From contig NZ_QOKZ01000005.1 in assembly GCF_003697785.1 (NCBI RefSeq), positions 1-64,000 of the forward strand: a stretch of DNA of 64,000 bases. The letters run 5' to 3'. Source of the stretch: Paracoccus alkanivorans (GTDB taxonomy: Bacteria > Pseudomonadota > Alphaproteobacteria > Rhodobacterales > Rhodobacteraceae). Under the pieces are notes generated by a model. That model saw only the letters and a program-made list of their open reading frames with translations. It searched no databases and was not told the DNA's origin. The position numbers were made by a program, and so were the translations under genes. Shown here piece after piece: positions 15,858 through 26,927 of this stretch. Every line of letters starts with the position of its first letter. Within the stretch, counting starts at the first letter, position 1.

Positions 15858-18800
15858 TCAACTGCAGCCGCTGGTGCCGCCGCAGGTGTTGCACTTCATG
15901 CAGGTGCCGTTGCGCACCAGCGTGTAATTGCCGCATTCGCCGCAAGGATCGCCCTCGTATCCCTGCATCCTGGCCTTGGTGCGGATATCGGGCTCACTCG
16001 CCGCAATCGCGACCGGGGCCACCTGATAGGATGCCGCGGTCTCGGCCATGCCGCTGGCGACCGCCCGGGGCGAGGCTCCGCCCTGCAGCACCATCAGTTC
16101 TTGCGGCAGGCGCTTGCGCAAGTAGCCCGCGCTGCTGATCTGTTTCAGCATGGTCAGTGACTTCAACTCGCTCTGGTCGCTGACCGGGGCGACATTGGCC
16201 TTGCCCTCGCCCTCACCGCCGCCAAGGTCGTCAAAGCTCGCGCCCTCGGGTTTCACATGCGCCAGATCCGTGCGGTCGAGATAGGAGACCGCCAGTTCCC
16301 GGAACACGTAATCGAGGATCGAGGTCGCGTTCTTGATGCTGTCATTGCCTTGCACCATGCCCGCCGGTTCAAAGCGGGTGAAGGTGAAGGCGTCCACGAA
16401 CTCTTCCAGCGGCACGCCATATTGCAGGCCCACGGACACGGCGATGGCGAAATTGTTCATCATCGCCCGGAAGCCAGCCCCTTCCTTGTGCATGTCGATG
16501 AAGATCTCGCCCAAGGCACCGTCGTCATATTCGCCGGTGCGCAGATAGACCTTGTGCCCGCCGACGATGGCCTTTTGGGTATAGCCCTTGCGGCGCTGCG
16601 GCAGTTTCTCGCGATGGCTGCGCACGGCTTCCTTGACGATGATCTTCTCGACGATCTTCTCGGCGATGACCGTGGCCTTTTCCTGCGCGCTGCCGGTGGC
16701 CAGCACCTCTTCGGCCTCCTCGTCATCCTCGACCAGAGCCGAGGCCAGCGGCTGCGACAGTTTCGAGCCGTCGCGGTAAAGCGCATTGGCCTTGATGCCA
16801 AGCGACCATGACAGCTCATAGGCGGCCAGCGCGTCGGCGATGGTGGCGGTGTTGGGCATATTGATCGTCTTGCTGATCGCACCGGAGATGAAGCCCTGCG
16901 CCGCCGCCATCATCCTGATATGGCTTTCCACCGAGAGGTAACGCTTGCCCTTCTTGCCGCAGGCATTGGCGCAATCGAAGACCGACAGATGCTCGTCCTT
17001 CAGGAATGGCGCGCCCTCCAGCGTCATGGTGCCGCAGACATGGTCATTGGCGGCCTCGATCTGCGCGCGGGTAAAGCCCAGATGGCGCAGCAGGTCGAAT
17101 GCCGGATCGTTCAGCTTGTCGGCGGGGATGCCAAGGGTCTCGCGGCAGAATTCCTCGCCGAGCGTCCACTGGTTGAAGACGAAACGGATATCGAATGCCG
17201 TGGCCAACGCGGCTTCGAGTTTCTCGATCTCGCGCGGGCCGAAACCATGGCCGGTCAGCGCGGTGTGGTTGATGCCGGGGCAATTGCCAAGCGAGCCGTG
17301 GCCGACCGCATAGGCGATGATCTCCTCGATCTGCGAAGAGGGATAGCCCAGCATTTCCAGCGCCGCCGGAACCGACTGGTTGATGATCTTGAAATAGCCG
17401 CCGCCGGCCAGTTTCTTGAACTTGACCAGGGCGAAGTCGGGCTCGATCCCGGTGGTGTCGCAATCCATGACCAGCCCGATGGTGCCGGTCGGTGCGATCA
17501 CCGTGGCCTGCGCGTTGCGGAAACCGTGATCCTCGCCCAGGGTCAGCGCCTCGTCCCAGGCCTCGCGGGCAACGGCGACCAGCCGCTGATCGGGGCAGTT
17601 GTCGGCGTCGAGCGCGACCGGCTTGACGTTGACCCCGTGATAGGCGTCGGTGCCGAAGGCTGCGGCGCGGTGATTGCGGATCACCCGCAGCATATGCTCG
17701 GCATTGCGCTTGTAGCCGGGGAAGGCACCCAGTTCCGAGGCCATCTCGGCCGAGGTGGCATAGCCCACGCCGGTCATGATCGCGGTCAGCGCACCGCAAA
17801 GCGCCCGACCCTCATCGCTGTCATAGCCGAGCCCCATATTCATCAGCAGGCCGCCGATATTGGCATAGCCCAGCCCGAGCGTGCGGTAATCATAGGACCG
17901 CTGCGCGATCTCCCTGGAGGGGAACTGCGCCATCAGCACGCTGATCTCCAGCGTCACTGTCCACAGCCGGGTGGCATGGACATAGGCGTCGGCGTCGAAA
18001 CGGCCGTCATAGTAGAATTTCAGCAGGTTCATCGACGCCAGGTTGCAGGCGGTATCGTCGAGGAACATGTATTCGCTGCACGGGTTGCTGCCCCGGATCG
18101 GGCCATCTGCCGGGCAGGTATGCCAGGAATTCACCGTATCATGAAACTGGATACCCGGATCGGCACAGGCCCACGCGGCATGACCGACCTGGTCCCAGAG
18201 TTCGCGGGCCGAGACGGTCTTGGCAATCTTGCCATCGGTGCGTCGCAGCAATTCCCACGGGGCATCGTCGCGCACCGCCTGCAGGAAGGCATCCGTCACC
18301 CGCACCGAGTTGTTCGAATTCTGACCCGAGACGCTGATATAGGCCTCGGAGTCCCAATCGGTGTCATAGGTCGGAAATTCGATGCTGTCGAAGCCCTGCC
18401 GCGCATATTGCAGCACGCGGTTGATATAGGTTTCCGGGATCATCGCCTTCTTGGCGCCGCGGATCGCGGATTTCAGCCCGTCGTTCTTCGCCGGGTCGGT
18501 CGCGTCCTCGATGCTGCCGTCCCATTCGCCGATAGCGGCGAAGATCTCGTTCAGCTTCGCCTCATGCGCCTTGGAGCCGGCGACGAGGCTGGCGACCTTC
18601 TGTTCCTCGATCACCTTCCAGTTGATGAACTGCTCGATATCGGGGTGATCCATGTCGCAGATCACCATCTTGGCGGCGCGGCGCGTGGTGCCGCCCGACT
18701 TGATCGCGCCCGCCGCACGGTCGCCGATCTTCAGGAACCCCATCAGCCCGCTGGATTTGCCGCCGCCCGAGAGGTTCTCTCCCTCGCCGCGAAGCGAGCT

Positions 18801-19505
18801 GAAATTGGTGCCGGTGCCCGAGCCGTATTTGAACAGCCGCGCCTCGCGCACCCACAGATCCATGATACCGCCGTCATTCACCAGATCGTCGGCGACGGAT
18901 TGAATGAAACAGGCATGCGGCTGCGGATGCTCATAGGCGCTGTCGGACTTGACCAGCTTGCCGGTTTTGTAATCGACATAGAAATGCCCCTGCGACGGCC
19001 CATCGATGCCGTAAGCCCAGTGCAGCCCGGTATTGAACCATTGCGGGGAATTCGGCGCGGCCATCTGCCGGGCCAGCATGTGGCGCATCTCGTCGTAATA
19101 GGCGCGGGCATCCGATTCATCGGTGAAATAGCCGCCCTTCCAGCCCCAATAGGCCCAGGCACCCGCCAACCGGTCAAAGACCTGCCGGGCGCTGGTCTCG
19201 CCGGTATAGCGCGCCTCTTCGGGCAGGCCCTCCAGCGCCTTTTCGTCGGCCACGCTGCGCCACAGGAATTCGGGCACGCCCTTTTCCTTCACCCGCTTCA
19301 GCGCCGCGGGAACGCCGGCCTTGCGGAAATATTTCTGGGCGATCACGTCGCTTGCGACCTGGCTCCAGCCCTTCGGGATCTCGACGCTGTCATTGCGAAA
19401 GACGATCTTGCCATCCGGGTTGCGGATCTCGCTGACCGTCGTGGTGAATTCGATCTCGCCATATGCGCCACTCTTCTCGGTGGTAAAGCGCCGTTCGATC
19501 TTCAT
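15858..19505 (-). CDS. nrdJ: Class II (B12-dependent) ribonucleotide reductase NrdJ
   Basis: A 1215-residue adenosylcobalamin-dependent reductase that makes deoxyribonucleotides with or without oxygen. It has the family's [16 protein letters not shown] motif (about 229-244), the [20 protein letters not shown] region with the active-site Cys, and the Cys-rich C-terminus [20 protein letters not shown], which carries the redox-active cysteines and zinc ribbon. The 1.2-kb extra length and the TSCPD-like C-terminal domain are usual for alphaproteobacterial NrdJ. It is transcribed alone from the long gap 19506-19978. No B12 riboswitch was seen there. Confidence 0.97.
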   Translation of the reverse strand: MKIERRFTTEKSGAYGEIEFTTTVSEIRNPDGKIVFRNDSVEIPKGWSQVASDVIAQKYFRKAGVPAALKRVKEKGVPEFLWRSVADEKALEGLPEEARYTGETSARQVFDRLAGAWAYWGWKGGYFTDESDARAYYDEMRHMLARQMAAPNSPQWFNTGLHWAYGIDGPSQGHFYVDYKTGKLVKSDSAYEHPQPHACFIQSVADDLVNDGGIMDLWVREARLFKYGSGTGTNFSSLRGEGENLSGGGKSSGLMGFLKIGDRAAGAIKSGGTTRRAAKMVICDMDHPDIEQFINWKVIEEQKVASLVAGSKAHEAKLNEIFAAIGEWDGSIEDATDPAKNDGLKSAIRGAKKAMIPETYINRVLQYARQGFDSIEFPTYDTDWDSEAYISVSGQNSNNSVRVTDAFLQAVRDDAPWELLRRTDGKIAKTVSARELWDQVGHAAWACADPGIQFHDTVNSWHTCPADGPIRGSNPCSEYMFLDDTACNLASMNLLKFYYDGRFDADAYVHATRLWTVTLEISVLMAQFPSREIAQRSYDYRTLGLGYANIGGLLMNMGLGYDSDEGRALCGALTAIMTGVGYATSAEMASELGAFPGYKRNAEHMLRVIRNHRAAAFGTDAYHGVNVKPVALDADNCPDQRLVAVAREAWDEALTLGEDHGFRNAQATVIAPTGTIGLVMDCDTTGIEPDFALVKFKKLAGGGYFKIINQSVPAALEMLGYPSSQIEEIIAYAVGHGSLGNCPGINHTALTGHGFGPREIEKLEAALATAFDIRFVFNQWTLGEEFCRETLGIPADKLNDPAFDLLRHLGFTRAQIEAANDHVCGTMTLEGAPFLKDEHLSVFDCANACGKKGKRYLSVESHIRMMAAAQGFISGAISKTINMPNTATIADALAAYELSWSLGIKANALYRDGSKLSQPLASALVEDDEEAEEVLATGSAQEKATVIAEKIVEKIIVKEAVRSHREKLPQRRKGYTQKAIVGGHKVYLRTGEYDDGALGEIFIDMHKEGAGFRAMMNNFAIAVSVGLQYGVPLEEFVDAFTFTRFEPAGMVQGNDSIKNATSILDYVFRELAVSYLDRTDLAHVKPEGASFDDLGGGEGEGKANVAPVSDQSELKSLTMLKQISSAGYLRKRLPQELMVLQGGASPRAVASGMAETAASYQVAPVAIAASEPDIRTKARMQGYEGDPCGECGNYTLVRNGTCMKCNTCGGTSGCS

Positions 19506-19978
19506 GTCCTGCCCCTTTTTGGTGCTTTATTGCCGTTACTGTCCCTCGTCCGGAACTGCGCCCTTCTCACGACAGGCAAACCGATACCGCCACCCGGTCG
19601 CACAACCGGGCCCGGCAGGCAGATCGCCGCCATATCAAGATGAACCAAATTCCGAGCCTGGCCGCGATGCTGCTTCGGGCTACCCCACCACATCTTGTGC
19701 CGCCATGGCCACATCACACAAAGTGACGCGTTATTGTCATCGTTTCAACTTCTTTTTTTGAGAATCTGGGGACAGATTGCCGTTGACATCCGCGTGAACC
19801 CGTTTGGCGGGATTCGCACACAATCCGGCACCCTAAAGGGCCAAAACCGCAGCCGCATAGGAATTTATGTCAATGAATACAGCAAGAAATGGGCGAAAGT
19901 TCAGTCTTCTTCCACAGGGTTATCCCCGGATCATCCCCAGGTTGTGCACAGCTGGTGCAGACAAGCCACAATCCCGGA
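19506..19978. other. 473-bp intergenic region upstream of nrdJ
   Basis: This is the longest gap between intact genes in the window. It lies between the cyclo-ligase stop and the nrdJ start, both on the minus strand, so it must hold the nrdJ promoter. It is AT-richer around 19735-19765 and 19855-19905. It contains TTGACA on each strand (near 19783 and 19872) without a convincing -10. It also has a run of TGTGGATAA-like sequences at about 19910-19955, listed separately. No riboswitch or NrdR box pair was recognised. Confidence 0.6.
19910..19956 (-). promoter_or_regulatory. Cluster of degenerate DnaA-box-like repeats
   Basis: The minus strand reads TGTGCACAA, TGGGGATGA, CGGGGATAA and TGTGGAAGA at regular spacing of 11-13 bp. 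Each resembles the DnaA box TGTGGATAA with one or two mismatches. They lie about 410 bp upstream of nrdJ. DnaA control of a ribonucleotide reductase gene, as known for E. coli nrdAB, is one reading. A chance repeat or part of a replication region is another. Confidence 0.3.
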
Positions 19979-20539
19979 TTATCGAGGTGATGATAAAACC
20001 GGCCGGATGATTTCGCGGCATGTCACGATCATATCCAGCTGCTGATCGAAGCTTTCCACCGGAATCGAGGGCAGTTCCTGACTTGCGAAAGCCAGCCCGA
20101 TGGCCGTCACGGGCCCTTGCCCGCGCAGCAATTCCAGCGTTCTGTCGTAATAGCCACCGCCATAGCCGATGCGATTTCCCGCCCGGTCGAACGCCGCGAG
20201 GGGCACGATCAATATCTGGGGTTGCAGCACCGGGGATGATTCGGGCGGATGCGAAGTTCCGAATGGTCCCGGTTCCAGAGTATCGCCCTGCCATTCCCGA
20301 AAGACCAGCGGCACGGCCTTGCCGGTCACGACAGGAAGGCAAAGCGGGCCGCGATGCGCGCGCATTACGGGAATCGGATCGGCCTCCCCCCGCATCGGCC
20401 AATACCCCGAAAGGATCTTTCCGGTGTGAGGTTCCAGGGCTGTGGAAAGATGCCGGGTGATCCCAGCCTGATCACCCCCCTGCTTTTCCCGGGCGGCGAG
20501 GGCCTGCCGCCGTAATGCCGATTTCTCGATGGCACTCAT
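19979..20539 (-). CDS. 5-formyltetrahydrofolate cyclo-ligase
   Basis: A 186-residue cytoplasmic enzyme that uses ATP to turn 5-formyl-THF into 5,10-methenyl-THF, recycling folate. It has the N-terminal KSALRRQALAARE helix and the ATP/phosphate loop GNRIGYGGGYYDRTLE around residues 117-132, which is diagnostic for the YgfA/Fau family. The ATG overlaps the mgtE stop by 4 bp, so the two are cotranscribed although functionally unrelated. In gammaproteobacteria and Rhodobacter this family sits beside the 6S RNA gene; I could not find a 6S RNA here. Confidence 0.93.
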   Translation of the reverse strand: MSAIEKSALRRQALAAREKQGGDQAGITRHLSTALEPHTGKILSGYWPMRGEADPIPVMRAHRGPLCLPVVTGKAVPLVFREWQGDTLEPGPFGTSHPPESSPVLQPQILIVPLAAFDRAGNRIGYGGGYYDRTLELLRGQGPVTAIGLAFASQELPSIPVESFDQQLDMIVTCREIIRPVLSSPR

Positions 20540-21948
20540 AGCAGCACCGCCGAGGCGAGACCCAGAAAGGCGAAGAAACCGACAACATCAGTCATGGTCG
20601 TCACGAAAGTCCCCGAAGCGAGCGCCGGATCCGCGCCCAGTTTCTCCAATGTCAGCGGCACCAGAATGCCAGCAAGCGCCGCGACGGCAAGATTCACGGT
20701 CATGGCGACGGCAATGACCAGCGGCAAATGGCTTACGTCGAACCAGAACCACGCGATCATTCCCATCACCAGCGCAAAGGTCAGTCCGTTCATCAGCCCG
20801 ACCAGCGCCTCGCGGCGAACGACGCGCCAGACATTCCCCCCGGTCAGGCTCTTGGTCGCCAGTGCACGGACTGCGACTGCCAGTGTCTGGGTTCCGGCAT
20901 TGCCGCCCATGGATGCGACAATGGGCATCAGCACGGCCAATGCCACGATCTGCTGGATCGACGCTTCGAAAATCGAGATCACATAGGCGGCAAGATTCGC
21001 CGCGGCGAGATTGACCATCAGCCAGGGCAAGCGCTGGCGCAGGGTCTCGATCACGGTATCGGTGATTGCCGATTCCTCGCCGACACCGGCGAGACGCAGG
21101 ATATCCTCTTCGTGCTCCTCGTCCAGAACCGCCATCGCATCGTCGATGGTAATTACCCCTACAAGCCTATCATCCCTGTCCACGACCGGAGCGGAAATCA
21201 GGTGATACTGGTTGAATGCATAGGCGACGTCACCCTCGTCGGCATAGGCGCTGATGGTGCGGAAACTTTCTTCCGACAGTTCGCTCAGGGCGACATCGCG
21301 GCGCGATGCCAGCATCCGTCCAAGCTGGACATAGCCGATCGGGTGACGGCGCGGATCGACGAGGATGACGTGGTAGAACTGTTCGGGCAGCCATTCCTCG
21401 GCCCTCAAAAAGTCGATCATGTCGCCCACGGTCCAGTGCTCGGGCGCCGTCACGACCTCGGACTGCATCAGGCGGCCGGCCGAATATTCGGGATAGGTCA
21501 GTGATTGCTGAACGGCAGCGCGGTCGGAATCATCCAGCGCGGCAAGGATCTCGGCGCGGCCTGACTCGTCCAGATCCTCGACCAGATCGACGACATCGTC
21601 GCTGTCCATCTCGCGGACGGCTTCGGCCAGCACCTCGGGCGGGAGTTGCTCAAGCACCTCTTCCCGGATCGATTCGTCGATCTCTGACAGGATTTCGCCA
21701 TCGATTTCGCCGGAATAAAGCCCCAGGAAGTCCCGCCGCCCGGAGGTATCGAGCCGCTCGATGATGTCGGCGATGTCGGCGGCGTGCATCGGTTCGAGCA
21801 ACTCGTTCAGCCGTGCCGGATCCCCCGCCTCGATGGCCATGTCGATCTGTTCCAGCAACTCGCGCCGCGGAAGGAATTCATCCTCCTCGCGATCCGATGG
21901 CGTCTCGGCAAGCTGATCCACGGCCTCGGGGCGCTCGTCGTCACTCAT
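20536..21948 (-). CDS. mgtE: Magnesium transporter MgtE
   Basis: A 470-residue Mg2+ channel. The acidic N-terminal superhelical domain (about 20-150, rich in DIADIIERLD-type repeats) and two CBS domains (about 155-280, including EWLPEQFYHVILVDPRRHPI) form the cytoplasmic Mg2+ sensor. Five transmembrane helices follow (about 305-470), with the conserved pore segment MPIVASMGGNAGTQTLAVAVRALA. Many Asp and Glu residues in the sensor fit Mg2+ binding. It is followed directly by the cyclo-ligase gene with a 4-bp overlap. The 55-bp upstream gap leaves no room for an Mg2+ riboswitch. Confidence 0.96.
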   Translation of the reverse strand: MSDDERPEAVDQLAETPSDREEDEFLPRRELLEQIDMAIEAGDPARLNELLEPMHAADIADIIERLDTSGRRDFLGLYSGEIDGEILSEIDESIREEVLEQLPPEVLAEAVREMDSDDVVDLVEDLDESGRAEILAALDDSDRAAVQQSLTYPEYSAGRLMQSEVVTAPEHWTVGDMIDFLRAEEWLPEQFYHVILVDPRRHPIGYVQLGRMLASRRDVALSELSEESFRTISAYADEGDVAYAFNQYHLISAPVVDRDDRLVGVITIDDAMAVLDEEHEEDILRLAGVGEESAITDTVIETLRQRLPWLMVNLAAANLAAYVISIFEASIQQIVALAVLMPIVASMGGNAGTQTLAVAVRALATKSLTGGNVWRVVRREALVGLMNGLTFALVMGMIAWFWFDVSHLPLVIAVAMTVNLAVAALAGILVPLTLEKLGADPALASGTFVTTMTDVVGFFAFLGLASAVLL

Positions 21949-22003
21949 CCGGGATCTCCTGTCCTGCGATACTGGTTATGATGGGCTGAATAGACCGCGC
22001 CGG

Positions 22004-22789
22004 TCAGTCGTTCAACAAGTCAAGCGCCTGCCGGTGAAGAAGTTCCGAAGCAGCCGCGACAATCTGTCCGCCCTGTGCAGCAGAGCCGCCCTGCCAATCG
22101 CTCACGATCCCCCCCGCCGCCTCGATCACCGCCAATGGCCCGGCAATGTCATACGCCTGCAATCCGGCCTCGATCACCAGGTCCACCTGCCCCATGGCCA
22201 GTAGCGCATAGGCGTAGCAATCCAGGCCATAGCGCGTCAGCCGCACCTTCTCCGCCACACGCCGGAAGGCTTCGGCCTCGGCCGGGGTGCCGATCTCGGG
22301 GAAGGTCGTCATCAGCGTCGCCTGTTCCAGAGCCACGTCACGGCGCACCGCAAGGGGATGTTCACCATCCGGCCCGGTCAGCCGCGACAGGCCAAGCCCG
22401 CCCTCGAAGCGCTCACCGATATAGGGCTGATCGATCAGGCCATAGCGGATCCCCTGGCCGTCGCTGAGACCTATCAGCACGCCCCAACTGGGCGCGCCGC
22501 AGATGAAGGCGCGAGTGCCGTCGATGGGATCGAGGATCCATGTCAGCCCGCTGCTGCCCTCGCGATGGCCGTATTCCTCGCCAAAGACCGCGTCTTCGGG
22601 GCGGCGGCGCGCCAGAACTTCGCGCATCGCCTTTTCGGCGGCGCGATCGGCCTCGGTCACCGGGTCGAAATCCGTGGGTCGCTTGTTGTCGGTTGCCAGC
22701 GCGGCACTGCGGAACAATGGCAGAATCGCCCGCCGGGCGGCATCCGCCATCTCATGTGCCGTATCGATAATGTCCTGTGCATCCTGCAT
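22004..22789 (-). CDS. hisN: Histidinol-phosphatase, inositol-monophosphatase family (HisN)
   Basis: A 261-residue Mg2+-dependent phosphatase with the family's metal-binding EE (71-72), LDPIDGT (86-92) and AYDIAGPLAVIEAAGG near residue 214, the second metal motif. The HisN subgroup is supported by the spacing and by FDPVTEADRAAE near the N-terminus. HisN removes phosphate from L-histidinol phosphate in histidine synthesis. Other inositol-phosphatase-like substrates cannot be excluded from sequence alone. It is monocistronic; mgtE starts 56 bp downstream. Confidence 0.85.
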   Translation of the reverse strand: MQDAQDIIDTAHEMADAARRAILPLFRSAALATDNKRPTDFDPVTEADRAAEKAMREVLARRRPEDAVFGEEYGHREGSSGLTWILDPIDGTRAFICGAPSWGVLIGLSDGQGIRYGLIDQPYIGERFEGGLGLSRLTGPDGEHPLAVRRDVALEQATLMTTFPEIGTPAEAEAFRRVAEKVRLTRYGLDCYAYALLAMGQVDLVIEAGLQAYDIAGPLAVIEAAGGIVSDWQGGSAAQGGQIVAAASELLHRQALDLLND

Positions 22790-22830
22790 GGCCGCCCCTG
22801 CCCTGTCCGCCTGCGGCAGGTCTACAGCAT

Positions 22831-22871
22831 TCTCGGGAAAAGTGGATCCCGTTTTACCCCGAATGTCCCGA
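22831..22871. repeat. Hyphenated inverted repeat upstream of hisN
   Basis: TCGGGAAAA and GTTTTACCCCGA form an imperfect inverted repeat flanking GTGGATCCC in the gap between hisN and the Xre gene. Similar hyphenated AAAA/TTTT palindromes recur between genes in alphaproteobacteria. It could serve as a terminator for the Xre gene, whose stop is 40 bp away. Confidence 0.3.
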
Positions 22872-22910
22872 TATGCCTGGTCCCCGACAAGAGATTGCCG
22901 GGATCACCGT

Positions 22911-23267
22911 TCAGGCAACATTCGACAGGACGCGCGCAAGCTCGAAGATCTGGCGGCGCTGCGTTTCCGGAATGGAATAATAGGCCCGCACCAGTTGCAG
23001 CGCCTCCTTGTCAGCGAGGATATCACCCTCGACCTCCTCCATGGCCTGTTCGTGAAGGCCCTCGAAGAAGAAATTCACCGGCACATCAAGCGCATGGGCA
23101 ATATCCCACAGGCGCGACGCCGAAACCCGGTTCATGCCGGTTTCGTATTTCTGAATCTGCTGAAACTTGATTCCGACTTTGTCGGCAAGCTGCTGCTGCG
23201 TCATGCCGATCATCCAGCGACGATGGCGGATCCGTTTGCCTACATGTACATCCACTGTGTGTTTCAT
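22911..23267 (-). CDS. Xre/HipB-type helix-turn-helix regulator
   Basis: A 118-residue DNA-binding protein. The HTH spans about residues 10-65 (GKRIRHRRWMIGMTQQQLAD, then GIKFQQIQKYETGMNRVSAS), followed by a helical C-terminal part with DILADKEALQLVRAYYSIPE. This short, highly conserved Xre type is common in Rhodobacteraceae and Rhizobiales; its target is unknown. The start at 23267 follows AGGATTGAT. Longer in-frame starts at 23279 and 23345 lack a good ribosome-binding site. Confidence 0.85.
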   Translation of the reverse strand: MKHTVDVHVGKRIRHRRWMIGMTQQQLADKVGIKFQQIQKYETGMNRVSASRLWDIAHALDVPVNFFFEGLHEQAMEEVEGDILADKEALQLVRAYYSIPETQRRQIFELARVLSNVA

Positions 23268-23444
23268 ATCAATCCTCATTACAATTCCAGATTGAACCAT
23301 CGCCCGCTTCGCAATCAACGGATGTTGCCGCCGCAAGAATAGCAAAGGTTTAACAAAAATACAGATAAAGTTGTAAGTATGGCGCTGACTTGAGAATTAC
23401 ACTACAAACAGCTGACTTGATTTAACATTTACAGGGGACCGCGG

Positions 23445-24413
23445 ATGCCTGACAGGTACAGCATCGCAAAAGTGAACGCGTTCGGCGAGGATCCTATCAT
23501 AGAACACACCCCCGCGCCTCGCCGGGCGCAGGGCGAAGTTTTGCTGCGGGTACGCTGCGCAGCGCTGAATTTCGCAGATTTGCTGAAGGCGAAAGGCCAG
23601 TATCAGGAACGCGCGGAACCGCCGTTCATCCCCGGCCTCGAAGGCGCGGGCGAAGTGCTCGAGGCGCCGGAGAACAGCGAGTTTGCGCCCGGCGACAGGG
23701 TCGCTATCTGCCACCCCGGCACGATGGCAGAGGTCATCTCGGCACCACAGACCGCCTGCCTGAAGATGCCCGGCCGGATGAGTTTCGAGCAGGCGGCGGG
23801 GTTTCAGATCGCCTATGGCACCAGCCACCTGGCGCTTACCATGCGGGCGGACCTGAAAGAAGGAGAGACCCTCGCCGTCCTCGGCGCGGCAGGCGGTGTC
23901 GGATTGACCGCGGTGGAGATCGGGCGGGCCCTGGGCGCCCGCGTGATAGGCATCGCCCGGGGTGCCGGGAAATTGCAGGCGATCCGCGATGCCGGGGCAG
24001 AGCAGGTCATCGACAGCGCCGAATGCGCCGACCTGAAGGCGGCATTGCGGGAACTGGGCGGAGTTGACGTGGTATACGACCCGGTCGGCGGCGCCCCGGG
24101 CGAGGCCGCATTCGGTGCCTTGCGCAGGGGAGGACGCTTTTTGGTCATCGGCTTTGCCGGCGGCCGCACGCCCGACCTGCCGCTTAACCACGCACTGGTC
24201 AAGAATATCGCCATTCACGGGCTTTACTGGGGAGGCTATGACAGCCTGAATCCGGCTGCGCGGCGCAACAGCCTGTCACAGCTTTTCCAGCTGTTCGACG
24301 CAGGCAAACTCTTTCCGGTTGCGGACGAAGCCCTGCCGCTGTCGCGGATCGCCGAGGGTTACGAGATGCTGCGCAGCCGCCGCGCCATCGGAAAGATCCT
24401 CATTTACCCCTGA
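23445..24413 (+). CDS. Zinc-independent quinone oxidoreductase (MDR family)
   Basis: A 322-residue medium-chain dehydrogenase/reductase. It has an N-terminal GroES-like fold (AALNFADLLKAKGQY, then PGLEGAGEV) and a Rossmann fold with VLGAAGGVGLTAVEIGRALG (about 145-164). The zinc-ligand residues of alcohol dehydrogenases are missing, as expected for the NADPH:quinone oxidoreductase group. Such enzymes reduce quinones or enoyl compounds; the substrate here is not predictable. The ATG at 23445 is used; it is monocistronic. Confidence 0.88.
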   Translation: MPDRYSIAKVNAFGEDPIIEHTPAPRRAQGEVLLRVRCAALNFADLLKAKGQYQERAEPPFIPGLEGAGEVLEAPENSEFAPGDRVAICHPGTMAEVISAPQTACLKMPGRMSFEQAAGFQIAYGTSHLALTMRADLKEGETLAVLGAAGGVGLTAVEIGRALGARVIGIARGAGKLQAIRDAGAEQVIDSAECADLKAALRELGGVDVVYDPVGGAPGEAAFGALRRGGRFLVIGFAGGRTPDLPLNHALVKNIAIHGLYWGGYDSLNPAARRNSLSQLFQLFDAGKLFPVADEALPLSRIAEGYEMLRSRRAIGKILIYP

Positions 24414-24510
24414 TCCACGCGCATTTGACCTTTCCGACAGTTGAAACATGGCCGGATCTCGCCAATATAATGGCCATGACAGCAACGCCATTCCTACAGG
24501 GGAGACATTG

Positions 24511-25257
24511 ATGGCAGAATACAACTCGTACCGTACCGCGCAGGGCGTCGGCACCCGCTCGGCGGTGATCGATGAAGGGCTGCGGACCCATATGAACCGC
24601 GTATATGGGCTGATGTCGGTCGGAATGCTTGTGACCGCCGTCTTTGCCTGGGGTATCAGCACGCTCGCCGTCGATGCCAGCGGTCAGCTGACCGCGCTTG
24701 GTTCGGCGATCTACATGTCGCCGCTGAAATGGGTGATCATGTTCGCCCCGCTGCTGGTGGTCTTCGGCTTTGGCGCCATGCTGAACCGCATGTCGGTTCA
24801 GACGGCCACCATGGTCTTTTATGGCTTTGCCGCCCTGATGGGGCTGTCGATCAGTTCGATATTCCTGGTCTACACGTCCCTGTCGATCGTGCAGACATTC
24901 CTGGTGACGGCCATCGCCTTCGCGGGCCTGTCGCTGTGGGGTTACACGACCAAGAAAGACATCTCGGGCTGGGGCAGCTTCCTGATCATGGGGGTGATCG
25001 GCCTGATCGTCGCTTCGATCGTGAACATCTTCCTGCAGTCCAGCGGCCTGCAGTTCGCGATCTCGTTGCTCGGTGTCCTGATCTTCGCGGGCCTGACCGC
25101 CTACGACACGCAGAACATCAAGAATACCTACCTGCGTCTTGCCGGCTCGGACAGCGAATTCCTGGGCAAGACCGCGATCATGGGTGCGCTGCAACTGTAT
25201 CTGGATTTCCTGAACCTGTTCATGTTCCTGCTGCAGTTCCTGGGCAACCGCGAGTAA
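24511..25257 (+). CDS. Bax inhibitor-1/YccA-family membrane protein
   Basis: A 248-residue protein with a short N-terminal cytoplasmic part and about seven hydrophobic helices, ending in the family's C-terminal LYLDFLNLFMFLLQFLGNR. The family (UPF0005, YccA/YbhL in E. coli) includes proton-sensitive Ca2+ leak channels and the FtsH modulator YccA. The start at 24511 follows AGGGGAGACATTG and avoids an overlong N-terminus. A strong hairpin terminator lies 25 bp after the stop. Confidence 0.92.
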   Translation: MAEYNSYRTAQGVGTRSAVIDEGLRTHMNRVYGLMSVGMLVTAVFAWGISTLAVDASGQLTALGSAIYMSPLKWVIMFAPLLVVFGFGAMLNRMSVQTATMVFYGFAALMGLSISSIFLVYTSLSIVQTFLVTAIAFAGLSLWGYTTKKDISGWGSFLIMGVIGLIVASIVNIFLQSSGLQFAISLLGVLIFAGLTAYDTQNIKNTYLRLAGSDSEFLGKTAIMGALQLYLDFLNLFMFLLQFLGNRE

Positions 25258-25281
25258 TCGCGCCCCATCCGCAAACAGATG

Positions 25282-25310
25282 AAGGCCGGGCAAATGCCCG
25301 GCCTTTCTTC
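25282..25310 (+). terminator. Rho-independent terminator after the BI-1 gene
   Basis: AAGGCCGGGC-aaat-GCCCGGCCTT is a perfect 10-bp stem followed by TCTTCTT, 25 bp downstream of the BI-1 stop. Confidence 0.85.
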
Positions 25311-25454
25311 TTGCCCCGAAAGGCCGAGCCTGCCCGGCTCGCACCGCATCGCGGCCATGTCATCAGATCAATATCCTGCGGCGGAGAGAATCGCTGCAAA
25401 ACCGACGGCGGGAGCACAAAGCCTGCCGCCAGTTTCCATCACGCCAAGGCGCTA

Positions 25455-26846
<1,392 letters not shown>

Positions 26847-26927
26847 CCGGTCCCCCGATTGCTGAAGATAGTTCAGCGTTAAACCATTATCCGGAGGTCA
26901 GCAAGGACCGGGGGTAACAACCCGCGT

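Noticed and set aside
16920..19643. A 907-codon open frame on the plus strand opposite nrdJ
   Set aside because: It is the shadow of a GC-rich gene on the other strand; it has no recognisable domain, and nrdJ fully explains the stretch.
19506..19978. B12 riboswitch upstream of nrdJ, or 6S RNA beside the cyclo-ligase
   Set aside because: No B12-box-like sequence (GCCACTG) or 6S-like long stem was found on either strand.
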